A stretch of DNA of 64,000 nt from Aedoeadaptatus urinae (lineage in GTDB: Bacteria; Bacillota; Clostridia; Tissierellales; Peptoniphilaceae): assembly GCF_900155585.1 (NCBI RefSeq), contig NZ_LT707418.1, forward strand, positions 434,001 through 498,000. Direction: 5' to 3'. Below, piece after piece: positions 27,625-35,643 of the stretch. A program made the translations under genes and the position numbers. Position 1 is the stretch's first letter, and every line of letters begins with the position of its first letter. Under the pieces are notes generated by a model that did not search any database, was not told where the DNA came from, and saw only the letters and a program-made list of their open reading frames with translations.

Positions 27625-27875
27625 AGATCGCCGGCAAGAGTGGTGCGGACGTTGACGTCGTCGAGCATGCCGAGCTTCCCTGAAAGGGCGTTGATTTTAT
27701 CCTGCTCGCCGTCGACGACGATGCTGATCAAGGACAGCCCGCGCTTCGGGTAGGGTATGCCTAATCGTCCCACAATAATGTCCCGTTCCTCGTGTAAAAG
27801 CTCGTTAATGCTCTTAATGGTATCACCGGATCCGGTTTCGACGATAATGGCGATGATTCCCAATTTTTCGTTCAT
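27621..27875 (-). CDS. TM1266-type iron-only hydrogenase system regulator
   Basis: An 84-residue ACT/NikR-C-like protein (LGIIAIIVETGSGDTIKSIN, LGIPYPKRGLSLISIVVDGEQDKI). This small family is found beside HydE, HydF and HydG genes and is described as a putative transcriptional regulator of the iron-only hydrogenase system; the mechanism is not settled. I chose the ATG at 27875 because GGAGGTGTCT precedes it; an upstream in-frame extension adds unrelated sequence. It is first in the operon. Confidence 0.85.
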   Translation of the reverse strand: MNEKLGIIAIIVETGSGDTIKSINELLHEERDIIVGRLGIPYPKRGLSLISIVVDGEQDKINALSGKLGMLDDVNVRTTLAGDL

Positions 27876-27943
27876 AGACACCTCCAACCTCTTCCTCAAG
27901 GGCGGACCTTTCGGAAAAGAATCTTCTTTTTTTGTACCACCAT

Positions 27944-27952
27944 ATTCTAGCA
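27944..27952 (-). promoter_or_regulatory. Extended -10 promoter of the hyd maturation operon
   Basis: TGC-TAGAAT on the minus strand (hexamer 27944-27949) lies about 70 bp upstream of the regulator start. No clear -35 is present. The remaining gap to 28048 is AT-rich with no further recognised element. Confidence 0.4.
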
Positions 27953-28048
27953 CAACTCGGTTCCTTAGCTGCCGACGGAGAGAAAAAAAGTTAATTTTTT
28001 CACCGGTTCTCTTTTCGTCTTCGATTTTGTTTTATAAAACGCTCCAAA

Positions 28049-28077
28049 CAAAAAAAGAGCCGGAGAATTCCGACTCT
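28049..28077 (-). terminator. Terminator of the PPC-domain gene and transporter operon
   Basis: On the minus strand AGAGTCGG pairs with CCGGCTCT (one mismatch) around a short loop, followed by seven T, 18 bp after the stop codon at 28095. Confidence 0.85.
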
Positions 28078-28094
28078 TTCGAAAGCTTTGCTGT

Positions 28095-28517
28095 TTAAAA
28101 AATCATTTGATTGATGCCGATGGCTTCGTTGGCCTTTCGATCGATGACACCACTCAAGGGGCGAATGAAAATTTCCGCCGTAACGGAAATTACCGCCCGG
28201 TTCAAATGGCCGCCCATGACCGTGCCGTCGGTGCGGCCCAGATTAATGTGGGCGTGGAGATAGGCCTCTCCGTCTTTTCGGGAGAGATTGCCCACGAGCA
28301 TGGTAATCTCCATGGGCTCCTTTAAGGGACGGGTCTTGTACTCCTTGTCCTCTAAATCCATAATGCCGATGACGGCATCGTCGGTGGCGCCGAGGCCGTA
28401 GACCGTGGCCGCCTGAATTTTTTCTTTTTCCGCCAGGGCGAGGAGGCTTTCGCAAATTTCTTCACCGGGATCCAGACGCAGGGCGATGGTGCCCTCTTTA
28501 AAAGCTTTGTAATCCAT
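28095..28517 (-). CDS. PPC-domain (DUF296) protein
   Basis: A 140-residue protein made of one PPC domain (IALRLDPGEEICESLLALAEKE, the histidine-bearing AYLHAHINLG, GGHLNRAVISVTAEIFI). In plants this fold is attached to AT-hooks; in bacteria it stands alone as a trimer of unknown function, sometimes with a metal bound by histidines. It lies 11 bp after the second nucleoside permease gene and before the operon terminator, so it is probably co-transcribed with the transporter. A link to nucleoside metabolism is only suggested by position. Confidence 0.8.
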   Translation of the reverse strand: MDYKAFKEGTIALRLDPGEEICESLLALAEKEKIQAATVYGLGATDDAVIGIMDLEDKEYKTRPLKEPMEITMLVGNLSRKDGEAYLHAHINLGRTDGTVMGGHLNRAVISVTAEIFIRPLSGVIDRKANEAIGINQMIF

Positions 28518-28528
28518 TTTCTTCTCCC

Positions 28529-29467
28529 TTATTTGTTACGCTTATAGGGAATGCCGTTGGCACTGGGGCCGCGGGCTTCGCCGACAAAGACGATCATGGC
28601 GAACATAGTGATGATGTAGGGAAGCATGCTCAATAAATCCGGCGCGACCTTTAAGGAGGTGGAGCCCATGTAAATGACCAAGCCTTCCGCCGCCCCGAAG
28701 AGGAGGCAGGCCAAAAGGGTGGTGTGGGGCTTCCATCCGCCGAAAATAACCGCCGCCAAAGCGATAAAGCCTTGGCCCGAGATTAAGGTTTCACGGAAGT
28801 TGGCCACCACGGCGAGGGACAAGCTGGCGCCGCCGAGTCCGGCTAAAAAGCCCGAGGTCAACACGCCGATGTATTTGATCTTATACACGTCCACGCCCAA
28901 GGTTTCCGCTGCGTGAGGGTGCTCGCCTACGGAGCGAATGCGCAGGCCCAGCTTGGTCTTGTAGAGAATAAAGAAGACCAGAGCCACCAAGGCGAAGGCG
29001 ATGTAGACCGTAATGTATTGGCCGAAAATAATATCCAATGCGCTTCCCGGCTTAAAGACGTGGTTCAACACCCGAGGCATTTTATTTTTTAAAGGGATGG
29101 GCTTGGTCATGGCCGCGCCGTCGAAAAACATGCGGGCGATAAAAATCGCAAGGCCCGGTCCCAATAGGTTGATCGCCGTCCCGCTGACCACGTGGTCGGC
29201 ACCGAAGTGAATGGTGGCGATGCCGTGGAGAAGGGCGATTCCCATGCCGCCGAAGCCGGCGCATAAAAAGGCGATCCAGGGATTGCCCAGGTAGTAGCCC
29301 ACCGTGGCGCCGACGACGCCGCCGATGGTCATCATTCCTTCGAGACCGATATTGACGACGCCGGTGTTTTCACTGACCACGCCGCCCATGGCCGTGTAGA
29401 TCAAAGGAGCGGCATAAAGGAGCGTAATGCCTAAAATGCCGGCAAAGCTCATAAGCAAATTATCCAA
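28529..29467 (-). CDS. Nucleoside ABC transporter permease 2
   Basis: A 312-residue inner-membrane permease of the BMP-associated (CUT2-like) family, with about eight hydrophobic helices and the family segments NIGLEGMMTIGGVVGA and EHPHAAETLGVDVYKIKY. It corresponds in position and sequence type to the last subunit of the Bacillus NupNOPQ guanosine importer. It overlaps the upstream permease gene by 8 bp. Confidence 0.9.
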   Translation of the reverse strand: MDNLLMSFAGILGITLLYAAPLIYTAMGGVVSENTGVVNIGLEGMMTIGGVVGATVGYYLGNPWIAFLCAGFGGMGIALLHGIATIHFGADHVVSGTAINLLGPGLAIFIARMFFDGAAMTKPIPLKNKMPRVLNHVFKPGSALDIIFGQYITVYIAFALVALVFFILYKTKLGLRIRSVGEHPHAAETLGVDVYKIKYIGVLTSGFLAGLGGASLSLAVVANFRETLISGQGFIALAAVIFGGWKPHTTLLACLLFGAAEGLVIYMGSTSLKVAPDLLSMLPYIITMFAMIVFVGEARGPSANGIPYKRNK

Positions 29468-30581
29468 TTTGTTCCCCTCCTTTTTCTTTCTTCGGTACGA
29501 AGCGCGTGCGCAGCCAATCCATAAATTGAGGCATGGCGATAAACAGGACGATAATGCCGATGACGATGTTAATGACCTCCGACGGGGTCTTTAAAGCGGA
29601 ATTCAGCTTGCCGCCGCCGTAGCTTAGGGCCGCAAACAAAATCCCCGAGGGAATACAGGCGATGGGGTGGTTCGCCGCAATTAAGGATACGGCGATGCCG
29701 TTAAAGCCGTAGCCCTGTTGTGCCGCCAAGAGGCCGATGTTTTGGGACACGCCCAAGACCTGTACCGCCCCGGCAAGGCCCGCCAGGCCGCCGGAGATGG
29801 CCATGGAGATCATGGTGCTTCGCTTAATGTCGATGCCGCCGTATTCTGCCGCAAAGCGGTTAAAGCCCACGGCCTTTAATTGGTAGCCCAGCGTAGTTTT
29901 CTTTAAAATAAACCAGACCAGAACCGCCACGATGACGGCGATGAAAATCCCCCAGTGAATGGGCGGATTTAAAATGCCCCGCAAAAACTCGTTGTTTTTT
30001 AATACGGCGCGGCCCGCTTCGGAGCGCTTCCACTCGTTTAAAATACGAATGCTCGCCGAGGGTTGAATGTTAAAGGAATAATTGCTGTCCGGCTTTCTTA
30101 AAAAAGATTTGGTCAGCATATAGTTGCTTAAATAAAAGGCCACCCAGTTCAGCATAATGGACGAGATAACCTCGTTCACGCCCCGCTTCGCCTTAAACAG
30201 GCCCACGAGACCGCCCCACAGTCCGCCGAAGACGATGCCCGTAAGCAAGGCCACGATGCCGTGAAGGATGGGCGGCAGGGTCACGACCACGCCGACGATG
30301 GCGGCGGCGAGGCTGCCGATAATAAACTGGCCTTCCGCGCCGATGTTAAAGATCCCCGTTTGAAAGGCGAAGGCCACGGCGATCCCCGTTAAAATAATGG
30401 GCACGGCTTCCACAATGGTCCAGGAAACAAACTTCGGCTTGCCGAAGGCACCTAAGACCATGACCTTGTAGGCTTCCAGGGGATTGACGCCGACGACGGC
30501 GAAAATCGCGGCACCGACCACCAAGCCCAAGAGGATGGACATGCAGGTGTAATAAAGCATTTTTTTATTCATGATCCACAC
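29460..30581 (-). CDS. Nucleoside ABC transporter permease 1
   Basis: A 373-residue membrane subunit with the paired-permease signature FQTGIFNIGAEGQFIIGSLAAA and GFNRFAAEYGGIDIKRS. It forms the channel together with permease 2 and takes energy from the double-ATPase encoded upstream, whose end it overlaps by 17 bp. The substrate is inferred to be purine or other nucleosides from family membership; sugar specificity is less likely. Confidence 0.9.
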   Translation of the reverse strand: MWIMNKKMLYYTCMSILLGLVVGAAIFAVVGVNPLEAYKVMVLGAFGKPKFVSWTIVEAVPIILTGIAVAFAFQTGIFNIGAEGQFIIGSLAAAIVGVVVTLPPILHGIVALLTGIVFGGLWGGLVGLFKAKRGVNEVISSIMLNWVAFYLSNYMLTKSFLRKPDSNYSFNIQPSASIRILNEWKRSEAGRAVLKNNEFLRGILNPPIHWGIFIAVIVAVLVWFILKKTTLGYQLKAVGFNRFAAEYGGIDIKRSTMISMAISGGLAGLAGAVQVLGVSQNIGLLAAQQGYGFNGIAVSLIAANHPIACIPSGILFAALSYGGGKLNSALKTPSEVINIVIGIIVLFIAMPQFMDWLRTRFVPKKEKGGEQIG

Positions 30582-32094
30582 CTCCCGCCATATAGTAGCC
30601 CAGTTCTTTTTGGCCCGCTTCCCCTTCTTTAAAGGTCTTTGTAATGGAACCTTCGTAAATAATGCCGATGCGGTCCGACAGACTCATAATCTCATCCAAT
30701 TCAAAGCTGACCAAAAGCACGGCGCGGCCATTGTCCCGCTGTTGTACCAAAAATTGGTGAATGTTTTCGATGGCGCCCACGTCCAAGCCCCGCGTCGGTT
30801 GTGCGGCGATGAGGACGTCGGGATCGTCGTCGATTTCCCTGGCGAGAATGACCTTTTGCTGATTGCCCCCGGAAAGATCCCCCGCCAGGTAGGTGCTCTT
30901 TCTGGGCCGAATGTCGAAGGACTCCATTAGCTTGTCGGCGTGGGCCGTAATGGCCGAATCCTGCAGGATCCCCTTGGAGGAATAGGGCGCCTCGTCGTAA
31001 CTGTCGAGCACCATATTTTCCGCTACGGAAAATTCCTGTACCAAACCGCGCTTGTTCCGGTCTTCGGGAATATTGTTCATGCCCGCATCGCGAATGGCCC
31101 TCGGTGTGGCATGGGTGACATCCTTGCCTTCGATGACCACCTTGCCCGCTTCGATTTTTCTAAGGCCCGTAATGGCTTCTAAAAATTCGCTTTGTCCGTT
31201 GCCGTCGACGCCGGCGACGCCGAAGATCTCCCCTTTTCTGACCTCCAGGTTCAATCCCTTCACCACTTCCACGCCGCGAACGTCTTTCACGTGAAGGTTT
31301 TCGATGTGAAGAGCCACTTCCCCCGCTTCCATGGGCTTTTTATCCACATTAAATTGAATGGCCCGTCCCACCATCATTTCGGCGAGCTCCGCCTCCGTGA
31401 TCTTCGCCACGTCTACAGTGTCGATGCGCTTGCCCCGGCGAATAATGGTGCATTTTTCCGCCAAGGCCTTAATTTCCTTGAGCTTGTGCGTAATAATAAT
31501 GATGCTCTTGCCTTCGGCGGCCAGGGCCTTAATAATATCGATAAGCTCCTCAATTTCCTGCGGCGTCAACACCGCCGTGGGCTCGTCGAAAATTAAAATT
31601 TCCGCGTCGCGATAGAGGGCTTTTAGAATTTCCACCCGTTGCTGCATGCCCACGGATATGTCTTCGATCCTTGCATCGGGATCGATTTTCAATCCGTAGC
31701 GATTGGATAGGTCCACCACTTTTTCCCTGGCGGTCTTCTTGTCTAAGACGACGCCGTTTGTAGGCTCTTCGCCGAGAATAATATTTTCCACGACGGTAAA
31801 GGGCTGAAAGAGCATAAAGTGCTGATGCACCATGCCCAAGCCTTGGCCAATGGCGTCCTTCGGTCCCTGAAAATCTACGACCTCGCCGTGAATCTTGACT
31901 TCGCCGAAGGTCGGTTTATATAAGCCGTACAAAACATTCATCAGCGTACTCTTGCCGGCGCCGTTTTCGCCGAGCAGGGCGTGAATTTCGCCTTTTTCCA
32001 CGACCAAATCGATGCCGTCATTGGCTTTGAAGTCGCCGAATAATTTCGTTATCCCGCGCATCTCAACGGCAGGCGCGAGTTTCTTTTCAACCAT
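30565..32094 (-). CDS. Nucleoside ABC transporter, double ATP-binding subunit
   Basis: A 509-residue ATPase with two fused nucleotide-binding domains. Domain 1 has Walker A LLGENGAGKSTLMN (about residues 41-54), the signature SVGMQQRVEI and Walker B LIFDEPTAVLTP. Domain 2 has degenerate Walker A VAGVDGNGQSEF, signature LSGGNQQKVILARE and AAQPTRGLDVG in place of a full Walker B, as is usual for RbsA- and NupO-type proteins. An IS30 element ends about 60 bp upstream and separates it from the lipoprotein gene, but a promoter remains in between. Confidence 0.93.
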   Translation of the reverse strand: MVEKKLAPAVEMRGITKLFGDFKANDGIDLVVEKGEIHALLGENGAGKSTLMNVLYGLYKPTFGEVKIHGEVVDFQGPKDAIGQGLGMVHQHFMLFQPFTVVENIILGEEPTNGVVLDKKTAREKVVDLSNRYGLKIDPDARIEDISVGMQQRVEILKALYRDAEILIFDEPTAVLTPQEIEELIDIIKALAAEGKSIIIITHKLKEIKALAEKCTIIRRGKRIDTVDVAKITEAELAEMMVGRAIQFNVDKKPMEAGEVALHIENLHVKDVRGVEVVKGLNLEVRKGEIFGVAGVDGNGQSEFLEAITGLRKIEAGKVVIEGKDVTHATPRAIRDAGMNNIPEDRNKRGLVQEFSVAENMVLDSYDEAPYSSKGILQDSAITAHADKLMESFDIRPRKSTYLAGDLSGGNQQKVILAREIDDDPDVLIAAQPTRGLDVGAIENIHQFLVQQRDNGRAVLLVSFELDEIMSLSDRIGIIYEGSITKTFKEGEAGQKELGYYMAGGVDHE

Positions 32095-32121
32095 TTCCTA
32101 CCCCCTTCATCATATGGATTC

Positions 32122-32150
32122 ATTATACACTAAAGGCGACAGCTTTTTAA
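32122..32150 (-). promoter_or_regulatory. Promoter of the nucleoside transporter ATPase-permease genes
   Basis: A perfect TATAAT (32122-32127) with TTAAAA (32145-32150) at 17 bp lies on the minus strand, 27 bp before the ATPase start. The left end of the IS30 element is 4 bp beyond the -35 box. Confidence 0.6.
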
Positions 32151-32154
32151 AGTT

Positions 32155-33239
32155 CTTGAATTTACAATCTAAGTGCAACAAAAAATGATTCACCGTTTTC
32201 TGGTAAAATTATGTCGACGAAAACCAATCAACCAGGAGGAACGATGAATCACTATTTTCATTTTACACTAAAAGAGCGTGAGTTGCTAAAGCATTATATG
32301 GATATTGGCCTAAATCAATCTGAAATCGCAACAAAGTTAGGACGCAACAAATCCTCAATTTGCCGTGAGATAAAGAGAAACTCTTTACAAGGAAGTTATT
32401 TACCTTGTGACGCACAGGCACTTTAGGCCACTAGAAGAAAAGTATGTCGTCCTCGAAAGAAGTTAGACGATACCGTCCTTTTCCAAAAGGTAAAGTCGTT
32501 ATTCTTAGAGCATCAGTGGTCTCCGGAACAGATTGCTGCCCGTTTAAAATACGAAGAGAGTGTTTATAGTATTAGTTTCACTACGATTTATCGAGCCATT
32601 TATTCCGGCCTTTTTGACGAGCCAAATCTCTCTAAGGGCAATAGAGGATGTATTAGAAAACTAAGACATCGCGGAAAAACAAGGCATACCAAATCCTATG
32701 AAGAGAGACGCGGTAAAATTCCAATCACCAATCCCATATCCGAACGACCGGATGCAGCTGAAAAAAGGCAGCGCTTAGGCGACTGGAAAGCGGATACGGT
32801 GGCAGGTAAAACCGGCAGGGCATGCTTACTCACATTGACTGACCGGAAAAGTCGTTACCTGCTTTGTCGGAAAATTCCAAAGAAGACGTCCCAATGTGTT
32901 AAACAAACCATGATTGAACTATTGAAGGATGAGCCCCTTCAAAGCATTACTCCCGACAGAGGGAAAGAATTCTCAAAACATCCTGAGATCTCCCAGCAAC
33001 TGTCTCTTGTTGACTTCTATTTCCCACTGCCCCATCACCCATGGCAACGAGGGACCAACGAAAATACAAATGGTCTATTAAGAGAATACTTTCCAAAAAC
33101 GAAAGATATTGACCAATCAGATAGCTATATTGAAGCGAAAATAGAAGAGATCAATCGTCGACCACGTAAATGCTTAAACTGGAAAACGCCCTATGAAGTT
33201 TACCATTCAGTAGAGTTGCACTTGACTTGACAATTCAAG
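32155..33239 (+). mobile_element. IS30-family insertion sequence
   Basis: About 1.1 kb, bounded by imperfect inverted repeats: the left end begins CTTGAATTTACAATC and finishes AAGTGCAAC (to 32179); the right end is its inverted partner (33215-33239). Outer 8 bp and inner 9 bp match exactly, with mismatches between. It carries one transposase frame interrupted by a stop. I see no target-site duplication. It sits between the BMP lipoprotein gene and its ATPase gene. Confidence 0.85.
32244..33230 (+). pseudogene. IS30-family transposase interrupted by one amber codon
   Basis: A frame of 328 sense and stop codons that begins after CCAGGAGGAACG and encodes an N-terminal helix-turn-helix (LNQSEIATKLGRNKSSICRE) and a DDE core: aspartate in GDWKADTVAG, aspartate in TPDRGKEF, and glutamate in NENTNGLLREYF. 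A TAG at 32424-32426 stops it after about 60 residues. The frame is otherwise open to 33230, so this is a single nonsense change, not decay. Function in transposition should be lost unless the amber codon is read through. Confidence 0.88.
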
Positions 33240-33243
33240 GCAT

Positions 33244-33272
33244 AAAAAAAGAGGGACCATGCCCTCTTTTTT
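33244..33272. terminator. Bidirectional terminator after the BMP lipoprotein gene
   Basis: AGAGGG and CCCTCT form a stem flanked by a run of A on one side and T on the other, so it works on both strands. It ends the lipoprotein message and also faces the IS30 transposase. Confidence 0.85.
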
Positions 33273-33283
33273 TGCGATCAAAT

Positions 33284-34381
33284 TTATTTTGCTTCAAAGC
33301 TCTTGTATTCTTCTGCGGAAGCAGGAACCTTGATTTCACCCTTGGTGATCTTTTCCTTGATGGCTTTAACCTTTTCGAGGATTTCCGGTTTCACGTTCTT
33401 GTCGCTGGACGGTGCGATATCGACGGTGTCGCCGTCCTTCAAGCCGTAGCTCAGGTTTTGTCCGCCGGGGAATTCTTCGCCCTTGGACAGGCCTTCAAGC
33501 ACCTTGTATACGGCGCTGTCGGCACGTTTCATAGCCGAGGTGAGTACGTTGTCGGGAGCGATGTCGTTTTGGTCGCGGTCGACGCCGATAGCCCATTTGT
33601 CTTGGTCCTTAGCAGCTTCGATCACGCCGTCGCCTGCTCCGCCGGAGGCGTGGAAGACGACGTCGCAGCCTTGTTGATACATATTGGTTGCGATGCTCTT
33701 GCCCTTAGCTGCGTCGGAGAAGTTGCCGACGTATTGGCTAACCACTTCGACCTTTTGGCCTTTTTCCTTGGCTGCTTGGTCCACACCGGCCTTGTAGCCG
33801 TATTCAAAGACTTGAATAACCGTGGATTCTTGGCCGCCGACGAAACCGACCTTGTTGGTTTCGGTGGTAAGACCTGCGATGTAGCCGACGAGGAAGGAAG
33901 GTTCTTCCGCTTTAAATTGAATACCTGCCAGGTTGTCCGGACCGTTTTCATAAGCGTAGTCGACGATTAAGAATTGAACGTCGGGATTGGCTTCGGCCGC
34001 TTCGAGCATGGCATCGCCTAAGTTGAAGCCGGCGGCGACGATGACGTCGTTACCTGCTTCGAGCAAGGTTTCGATATTCGGCGCGTAGTCGTTGGCTTCC
34101 TTGGATTCTTGGTAAGAAACTTCAAATCCGAAGTCGTCGTGGACCTTTTGCAGACCTTCCCAAACGCCTTGGTTAAAGGATTGGTCGTTGATTCCGCCTT
34201 CATCGGTTACAAAGCCGATTTTTAACTTTTTGCCGTCTTTCTTGTCGCCTGCATCAGCTGCGGCATTGTTGTTGGCAGCCTTGTTATCGTTAGCTGCTTT
34301 GTTGTCGGACGCGCCGCCACATGCCGTAAGCACAAAAATGGCCAGCATCATCACTGCAAGTAGTAGCGATCTTTTTTTCAT
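33284..34381 (-). CDS. BMP-family nucleoside-binding lipoprotein
   Basis: A 365-residue substrate-binding lipoprotein (Med/PnrA/TmpC group) feeding the ABC transporter encoded downstream. The signal peptide ends LTACGG, giving a lipidated cysteine at about 21, followed by an A, N, D and K-rich linker. The mature domain shows GFVTDEGGINDQSFNQGVWEG and GGAGDGVIEAAKDQ, typical of purine-nucleoside binders such as TmpC. The ATG at 34381 follows AAGGGGGAAATT; the longer in-frame start has no site. It has a near-consensus promoter and its own terminator, as expected for a component needed in excess. Confidence 0.93.
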   Translation of the reverse strand: MKKRSLLLAVMMLAIFVLTACGGASDNKAANDNKAANNNAAADAGDKKDGKKLKIGFVTDEGGINDQSFNQGVWEGLQKVHDDFGFEVSYQESKEANDYAPNIETLLEAGNDVIVAAGFNLGDAMLEAAEANPDVQFLIVDYAYENGPDNLAGIQFKAEEPSFLVGYIAGLTTETNKVGFVGGQESTVIQVFEYGYKAGVDQAAKEKGQKVEVVSQYVGNFSDAAKGKSIATNMYQQGCDVVFHASGGAGDGVIEAAKDQDKWAIGVDRDQNDIAPDNVLTSAMKRADSAVYKVLEGLSKGEEFPGGQNLSYGLKDGDTVDIAPSSDKNVKPEILEKVKAIKEKITKGEIKVPASAEEYKSFEAK

Positions 34382-34409
34382 AATTTCCCCCTTAATTTGA
34401 TCTGCCTTT

Positions 34410-34438
34410 ATTATAGTATGAGCCATTGAAAATTTCAA
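34410..34438 (-). promoter_or_regulatory. Sigma-A promoter of the BMP lipoprotein gene
   Basis: TTGAAA (34433-34438), 17-bp spacer and TATAAT (34410-34415) on the minus strand, about 29 bp before the start codon. Confidence 0.85.
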
Positions 34439-34452
34439 TAAGGGAAGGTTTT

Positions 34453-34481
34453 CAAACAAAACAGCACGCCGAAGCGTGCTG
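34453..34481 (-). terminator. Terminator of the membrane protein gene at 34490
   Basis: A perfect minus-strand hairpin CAGCACGC-TTCG-GCGTGCTG with a UUCG-type tetraloop is followed by TTTTGTTT. Confidence 0.88.
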
Positions 34482-34489
34482 CAATATTT

Positions 34490-35518
34490 TTATAAATATA
34501 ATCCTCTGGGGACGGCGAAAAGATAGGTCGCCAAGACGAAGACCGCGATGGCCATGCCCAATGCCTGTCTGAGGTCCACGGATTTTAATTTCAGCCGACC
34601 TCTGGACATGAGCTTAAAGAGCAGGTAGCCGACAAAGGCCAGAATAGGCATGCCGATAAAAATACCGACATTGCTCGGCACCTTTAAGCGGGCCACGGGA
34701 ACAGCGAAGGCAAAAAGCACCATGGCAACGTAAACCACGGGGAATAGCTTGCCCTTGTCCAAAAGCAGGAGGGCCAGTCCGCATACCACGGAAGCAACGA
34801 CGGCGACTATGGCTATGGTCCTTGCCGTACTCATGTGGCTCATGGCCTTTCCGTCGATAAGCTCCAAGGTATTTGTGTAGATGCCGGATTGGGTCTTGGT
34901 GGAGGTTTCCGGGCGAAGACCCTTGTCCTCGATGCCCAAGGCGTCTGAGAATTTTTCCATCTTCACATTGGTCAAAAAGACGCCGATGTCCGCCACGGTC
35001 TTTCCCGTATAGGCGGTAATCGTCGCGGGATCGGTGACGATGGTGAAGGCATAATCCTCCACCTCTTCACTCAAGGGGATGCGCATTTCCGATGTAGCTT
35101 GGAAGGTGATTTTCTCCTTGTTTAACAATTTTTTCATCTGCAAATTGTCGTAGACCGCGCCGTTGATCTTGTCGTACTCGCCCTTGAGCTTCACCTTGCT
35201 CTTGGAGCCGTTGGCTCCCTTGGGCAAATAAACATTTCTTACGGGCACACCTAAAACGCGCACACTGCTGTCTTTTCCCTGATAGTGGAATTTCACATCG
35301 TAGCGATACAACGTCCTCGGGCCCTTTTCGATGCGCCGAGTCACTTGTAAGCTGTCGATGGCGGTGGGATCGTCGAAGATCAAACCGTCGAAGGCCGCGT
35401 TTTTTGCCTCAGTCGGCGAAAGAACGGCCTTGTCCTTCATCAGGGGTGAAAACGTCAGTAGAAAGCACAGTAATAAAAAAACAACAAATATAATTCCGTT
35501 TTTCAATTGTTTCTGCAT
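34490..35518 (-). CDS. Unrecognised multi-pass membrane protein
   Basis: A 342-residue protein I do not recognise. It has one N-terminal membrane helix (about 8-26), an extracytoplasmic domain of about 200 residues rich in charged beta-like segments (VRVLGVPVRNVYLPKG), and four closely spaced C-terminal helices starting at about residue 230. This layout resembles TMEM43-like proteins or membrane-bound sensors, but I see no diagnostic motif. The chosen start is the ATG with GGGGG 6 bp upstream; the ATG two codons earlier is too close to that site. It has its own extended -10 (35555-35563) and terminator, so it is a monocistronic gene. Confidence 0.75.
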   Translation of the reverse strand: MQKQLKNGIIFVVFLLLCFLLTFSPLMKDKAVLSPTEAKNAAFDGLIFDDPTAIDSLQVTRRIEKGPRTLYRYDVKFHYQGKDSSVRVLGVPVRNVYLPKGANGSKSKVKLKGEYDKINGAVYDNLQMKKLLNKEKITFQATSEMRIPLSEEVEDYAFTIVTDPATITAYTGKTVADIGVFLTNVKMEKFSDALGIEDKGLRPETSTKTQSGIYTNTLELIDGKAMSHMSTARTIAIVAVVASVVCGLALLLLDKGKLFPVVYVAMVLFAFAVPVARLKVPSNVGIFIGMPILAFVGYLLFKLMSRGRLKLKSVDLRQALGMAIAVFVLATYLFAVPRGLYL

Positions 35519-35554
35519 AGTCATCCCCCTTTGTGCGTACTATTTTTTCTTATC

Positions 35555-35563
35555 ATACCACAT
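35555..35563 (-). promoter_or_regulatory. Extended -10 promoter of the membrane protein gene
   Basis: TGG-TATGAT on the minus strand (hexamer 35555-35560), about 37 bp before the start codon. There is no strong -35. Confidence 0.45.
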
Positions 35564-35621
35564 ACTTTAGCATTTATCACCGCTAAATTGAAAAACCGTT
35601 TCACCCTTATGCCCCCTGTGC

Positions 35622-35627
35622 TATACT
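35622..35627 (+). promoter_or_regulatory. -10 element of the small membrane protein gene
   Basis: TGC-TATACT, an extended -10 pattern, lies 16 bp before the start at 35644. This is very close, so the 5' leader would be short and would just include AGCGGAGG. Confidence 0.4.
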
Positions 35628-35643
35628 TGTAGCGGAGGTTACT

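Noticed and set aside
27621-27953. Longer form of the TM1266-like regulator
   Set aside because: The extra 26 residues lack family sequence, and GGAGGTGTCT precedes the inner ATG.
32424-32426. Amber recoding (pyrrolysine or suppression) in the IS30 transposase
   Set aside because: Nothing in the window suggests recoding; a simple nonsense mutation explains it.
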